NCBI RefSeq assembly: GCF_003611465.1
Contig: NZ_RAXV01000016.1
Span: forward strand, 1 to 64,000
Origin: Acinetobacter tianfuensis
GTDB taxonomy: Bacteria; Pseudomonadota; Gammaproteobacteria; Pseudomonadales; Moraxellaceae
Reading direction: 5' to 3'
Length of the DNA: 64,000 nucleotides
Positions 62,883-64,000 of the stretch are shown in pieces. Each line of letters starts with the position of its first letter. Position 1 is the stretch's first letter. Under the pieces are notes generated by a model. That model saw only the letters and a list, made by a program, of their open reading frames with translations. It did no database searches and was not told where the DNA came from. Made by a program: the position numbers and the translations under genes.

Positions 62883-63971
62883 TTAACGAAATGGATTTTG
62901 TGAAATTTTGACTTTTACAGGTGGCTTTCCTTTTCTCACCGTTTGCCCTCTTGAACATAAATATTCAAATACCATTTGCTCATCTTTAGCTTTAGGTGCG
63001 AGATAAATTTTTTCTAAATGTTCCATCACAGATGATTCGTAGTCGATATAAATTCGATTAATTTTTTCATCGTATTGAATGAGTGGATTATCCATCGATG
63101 TCACATAAATCATACGACATTCTTGCTCCTCTTTAAATGCCATGTGTTTAATGAGATAGCGTAAAGGTAAAAGAATTTCAGCTAAAAGCTCTTGTTCATC
63201 AAGACTCAATTTTTGCTGATTTAATTTTGTAATTTGCTTAACAAGCTTATTTAAGCCATGCTGTACTTTAGTTTCAATTTGAGTAATTTCTCTTTGATAT
63301 TCGCTCCAAGCCTGTTCAGCTTCAGGATTTTTATCAAGCAGATGCTGTTTAGCATCAGCTTTATATTCACGATGAAAACTCCATTCTTCACGCTGTGCTA
63401 CTTTAATTAAACCCGATGTTGGATCTAAATAAATACAGCGATAAATTGGCATTTTGGGGAGTCTGTGATTTTCCTTTTCTATCTTTAACTGTTCTTCATT
63501 ATTTAATGCTTTTGATTCTGCTTTGTTAATCATCTGAGCAATATTATGCTCTTGTGCAAAGAATTCTTTTGATAGAACCAAGCTTAAACCTGTTGCTTCT
63601 AGTTGATCTTTCTTTCCATATAACCGAAATTGATTGAGCGAATCGTGATGTAAAGTAAAACAAGAAATAAAAGTTGAGTCTTCTGTTGTTACATTTTTAT
63701 CAAGACATAACAATTCATTTAATAGAAACCCCTCCGTAGGATCATTCATTAAATTAATTGTATTTAATCTAAGTGCTGATAGTCCTTTTAAATTTTTATG
63801 CTCACCATTTTCAGATATTAATAATTTAGAGACAGCTAAGTTCGTATAATGAGCAATACAATTTTCATATTTTGAAGTTAAATACAGTTTTTTTAAGAGA
63901 TCATCTACACTCTCAGAAATTTCAATGAAACCAATCTTAAAGCCTTCATTAACTTTCTTTAATATACTCAA
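62883..63971 (-). CDS. DUF2971-like protein, possibly 5'-incomplete
   Basis: The visible frame gives 362 residues from a TTG at 63971. The pattern IAHYTNLAVSKLL, LRLNTINLMNDPTEG, ISCFTLHHDSLNQFRLYGKKD and GLSLVLS is that of DUF2971. The middle adds a long Lys/Glu/Gln-rich coiled region (~205-265). The frame stays open past the TTG to the window edge (with GGGAGGA upstream), so the true start may lie outside or at a rare codon. The gene is clearly more AT-rich than its neighbours, suggesting recent gain. Function unknown; family members occur in accessory islands. Confidence 0.68.
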   Translation of the reverse strand: MSILKKVNEGFKIGFIEISESVDDLLKKLYLTSKYENCIAHYTNLAVSKLLISENGEHKNLKGLSALRLNTINLMNDPTEGFLLNELLCLDKNVTTEDSTFISCFTLHHDSLNQFRLYGKKDQLEATGLSLVLSKEFFAQEHNIAQMINKAESKALNNEEQLKIEKENHRLPKMPIYRCIYLDPTSGLIKVAQREEWSFHREYKADAKQHLLDKNPEAEQAWSEYQREITQIETKVQHGLNKLVKQITKLNQQKLSLDEQELLAEILLPLRYLIKHMAFKEEQECRMIYVTSMDNPLIQYDEKINRIYIDYESSVMEHLEKIYLAPKAKDEQMVFEYLCSRGQTVRKGKPPVKVKISQNPFR

Positions 63972-64000
63972 CCATATCTCAATTTGATATCCTCCCAGCT

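Noticed and set aside
1..64000. Search for tRNA, rRNA, CRISPR arrays, transposases and prophage genes
   Set aside because: None could be supported by eye on either strand.

Overview
The window looks like chromosomal DNA from an Acinetobacter species, probably not from the A. baumannii group, although the species cannot be fixed from sequence alone. The reasons are the moderate-to-low GC, a polyphosphate:AMP phosphotransferase with two fused PPK2 halves like the one known from A. johnsonii, a recC-recB-recD gene order with unusually long RecB and RecC, a UbiE with a long N-terminal extension, gspF-gspG detached from the other type II secretion genes, several DUF2147 secreted proteins, and a secreted protein with the 'LSxVVGQA'-type motif seen in Acinetobacter Fil-like proteins. 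No rRNA, tRNA, insertion sequence, prophage or CRISPR array was seen. Most of the window is a housekeeping backbone with small lineage-specific islands between core genes.

Layout. 1-6.2 kb: the start of a vgrG (type VI secretion, cut by the window edge), tusA, corC-lnt, csaA, a small membrane protein, and gspF-gspG. 6.4-11.4 kb: priA, a KefB/KefC-type antiporter and hslO. 11.7-16.1 kb: four DUF2147 secreted proteins, the fourth broken by one in-frame stop, interleaved with cbpA-cbpM and a YdcH-like protein. 16.1-20.1 kb: a CorA-family transporter, pnp and rpsO. 20.1-20.9 kb: a gene-free stretch holding two diverged tandem copies of a ~270-bp unit, each ending in a terminator on the minus strand; these are candidate small RNA genes. 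20.9-30.6 kb: the recCBD operon. 30.8-37.1 kb: a small protein, pap, an FFLEELY-type protein and the ubiE-ubiJ-ubiB operon. 37.4-41.8 kb: a lipoprotein and an outer-membrane barrel protein, a patatin-like lipase and a small membrane protein. 41.9-48.8 kb: tex, ompR-envZ (with an odd hairpin-bearing spacer between them) and a succinate/acetate CoA-transferase. 48.8-54.3 kb: several lineage-specific envelope or unknown genes plus a DsbA/FrnE-like oxidoreductase. 54.4-64 kb: htpG, an LprI-like protein, ompW, a NhaC/YuiF-like transporter, an alpha/beta hydrolase, a DUF4442 protein, a glycine-zipper lipoprotein, an unknown periplasmic protein, an IroE-like esterase with a Fur-like box in front, and an AT-rich DUF2971-type gene at the right edge.

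How the genes fit together. Several groups are clear operons: corC-lnt (ATGA overlap), gspF-gspG, cbpA-cbpM, recC-recB-recD, ubiE-ubiJ-ubiB, ompR-envZ. Many gene ends carry strong bidirectional terminators, so most other genes look independently transcribed. The parts least explained by known biology are the tandem sRNA-like repeat between recD and rpsO, the DUF2147 cluster with its nonsense copy, the ompR-envZ spacer element, and the small-protein/528-residue-protein/barrel cluster at 51.2-54.3 kb.
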